A stretch of 64,000 nucleotides of DNA from assembly GCA_965246855.1 (NCBI GenBank), contig CBDFFP010000001.1, positions 62,001 to 126,000 of the forward strand. Direction: 5' to 3'. A program made the position numbers and the translations under genes. The stretch's first letter is position 1, and every line of letters begins with the position of its first letter. The stretch is from UBA1952 sp965246855 (GTDB lineage: Bacteria > Bacteroidota > Bacteroidia > Chitinophagales > Chitinophagaceae). Below the pieces are notes generated by a model, which did no database searches, was not told the origin of the DNA, and saw only the letters and a list, made by a program, of their open reading frames with translations. Shown in pieces: positions 63,442 through 64,000 of the stretch.

Positions 63442-64000
63442 CTATCCTCCCACCTTAAACTCGCTCGTCTCGTGGAACGTAATGTCCGGGTTGTTTTGCT
63501 TTTCGGTGTTGAGGAACCATTCACTTTGTGCCAGATACACGAGGTTGCCATCTTTGTCGGTCATTACGTTGGCTTGTTTGAAGCGGGTAAATTCTTCCAG
63601 CTTTTGCTTGTCGCCGGTAATCCAGCAAGCTTTGTAGAACGGCAGGGAAACAAACGCACACGACGCGCCGTATTCCTGCTGCAGGCGGTATTGAATCACT
63701 TCAAACTGAAGCTCGCCCACGCAGCCAATCACTTTTCTATTCCCGCCGTGCTGCGTGAAGAGTTGCGCCACGCCTTCGTCGGTAAGCTGGTTGATGCCTT
63801 TCTCCAACTGCTTTGTTTTCATCGGGTCTTTGTTCACCAGCTCCTTAAAAATCTCTGGAGAGAACGACGGAATGCCGGTGAATTGCAGCACTTCGCCCTC
63901 GGTCAGCGTGTCGCCGATTTTGAAATTGCCGGTGTCAAAAAGGCCCACCACATCGCCGGGAAAAGCTTCTTCAATCACGTCTTTGCTGCGCGCCATAAAA
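63442..64000 (-). CDS. prfC: Peptide chain release factor 3, C-terminal part (runs off the right edge)
   Basis: The visible 185 or so residues are the C-terminal domains of RF3: EEAFPGDVVGLFDTGNFKIG, DTLTEGEVLQFTGIPSFSPE, KQLEKGINQLTDEGVAQLF, GCVGELQFEVIQYRLQQEYG and a final LNTEKQNNPDITFHETSEF. RF3 is the GTPase that recycles RF1/RF2 after termination. The frame is open to base 64000, and the G domain lies outside the window. The inside Met at 63996 is not the true start. Confidence 0.93.
   Translation of the reverse strand, partial: FMARSKDVIEEAFPGDVVGLFDTGNFKIGDTLTEGEVLQFTGIPSFSPEIFKELVNKDPMKTKQLEKGINQLTDEGVAQLFTQHGGNRKVIGCVGELQFEVIQYRLQQEYGASCAFVSLPFYKACWITGDKQKLEEFTRFKQANVMTDKDGNLVYLAQSEWFLNTEKQNNPDITFHETSEFKVGG

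Overview
The window is chromosomal DNA from a member of the Bacteroidota, most likely order Chitinophagales. The evidence is four secreted proteins ending in type IX secretion (T9SS) C-terminal domains, many Bacteroidota-type promoters (TTTG, a gap of 19-21, then TAnnTTTG), a split caa3-type cytochrome oxidase cluster with two subunit III genes, a RicT/PSP1-holB pair, and families best known from this phylum (DUF6261, DUF5618). No rRNA, CRISPR array, prophage or conjugative module is visible. There is one tRNA, tRNA-Leu(CAA), and one complete insertion sequence.

Layout. 1-2 kb: the end of a glycosyltransferase gene and ribBA. 2.5-8 kb: a tight five-gene leftward operon of a cyclic-nucleotide-domain histidine kinase, a response regulator fused to a thioredoxin-reductase-like flavoprotein, a UBP-type zinc finger, then egtB and egtD (ergothioneine core enzymes). 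8-10 kb: alkD, tRNA-Leu and a DUF6261 gene. 10-20 kb: a small T9SS cargo protein and an envelope-sugar region (two paralogous GT4 enzymes, a GT2 enzyme, an LTA-synthase-like sulfatase), interrupted by an RsbQ-like hydrolase translationally coupled to a PAS histidine kinase. 20-23 kb: ricT and holB. 23-28 kb: terminal-oxidase genes and assembly factors (cyoE, two cox3, cox4, SCO, DUF420, a small membrane protein). 28-30 kb: an AT-rich island with two small membrane ORFs, a truncated antitoxin-like ORF and a Tn5-like IS4-family element. 30-49 kb: housekeeping and envelope genes (T9SS cargo, M13 peptidase, Kup potassium transporter, beta-CASP nuclease, parvulin PPIase, TlpA-like thiol protein, aminotransferase, fasciclin protein, ureohydrolase). 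48-54 kb: ccmE and ccmF (cytochrome c maturation, fitting the oxidase genes), then a LytS/LytTR two-component pair. 54-61 kb: three large secreted or surface proteins, including a 1218-residue trimeric-adhesin-like protein with an S74 chaperone end. 61-64 kb: MtfA-like peptidase, dusB and the 3' part of prfC.

The most unusual feature lies between genes. Seven intergenic gaps hold degenerate tandem arrays whose unit is 21 bp, 42 bp or, in one case, 41 bp (21+20), each with its own sequence but with the period held in register over up to 13 copies. A second class of 7-bp arrays starts or ends within a few bases of stop or start codons. A third class is long hairpin (REP-like) elements. Together they fill most gaps longer than about 200 bp. 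Because 21 and 42 are multiples of 3, the arrays produce spurious repeat ORFs.
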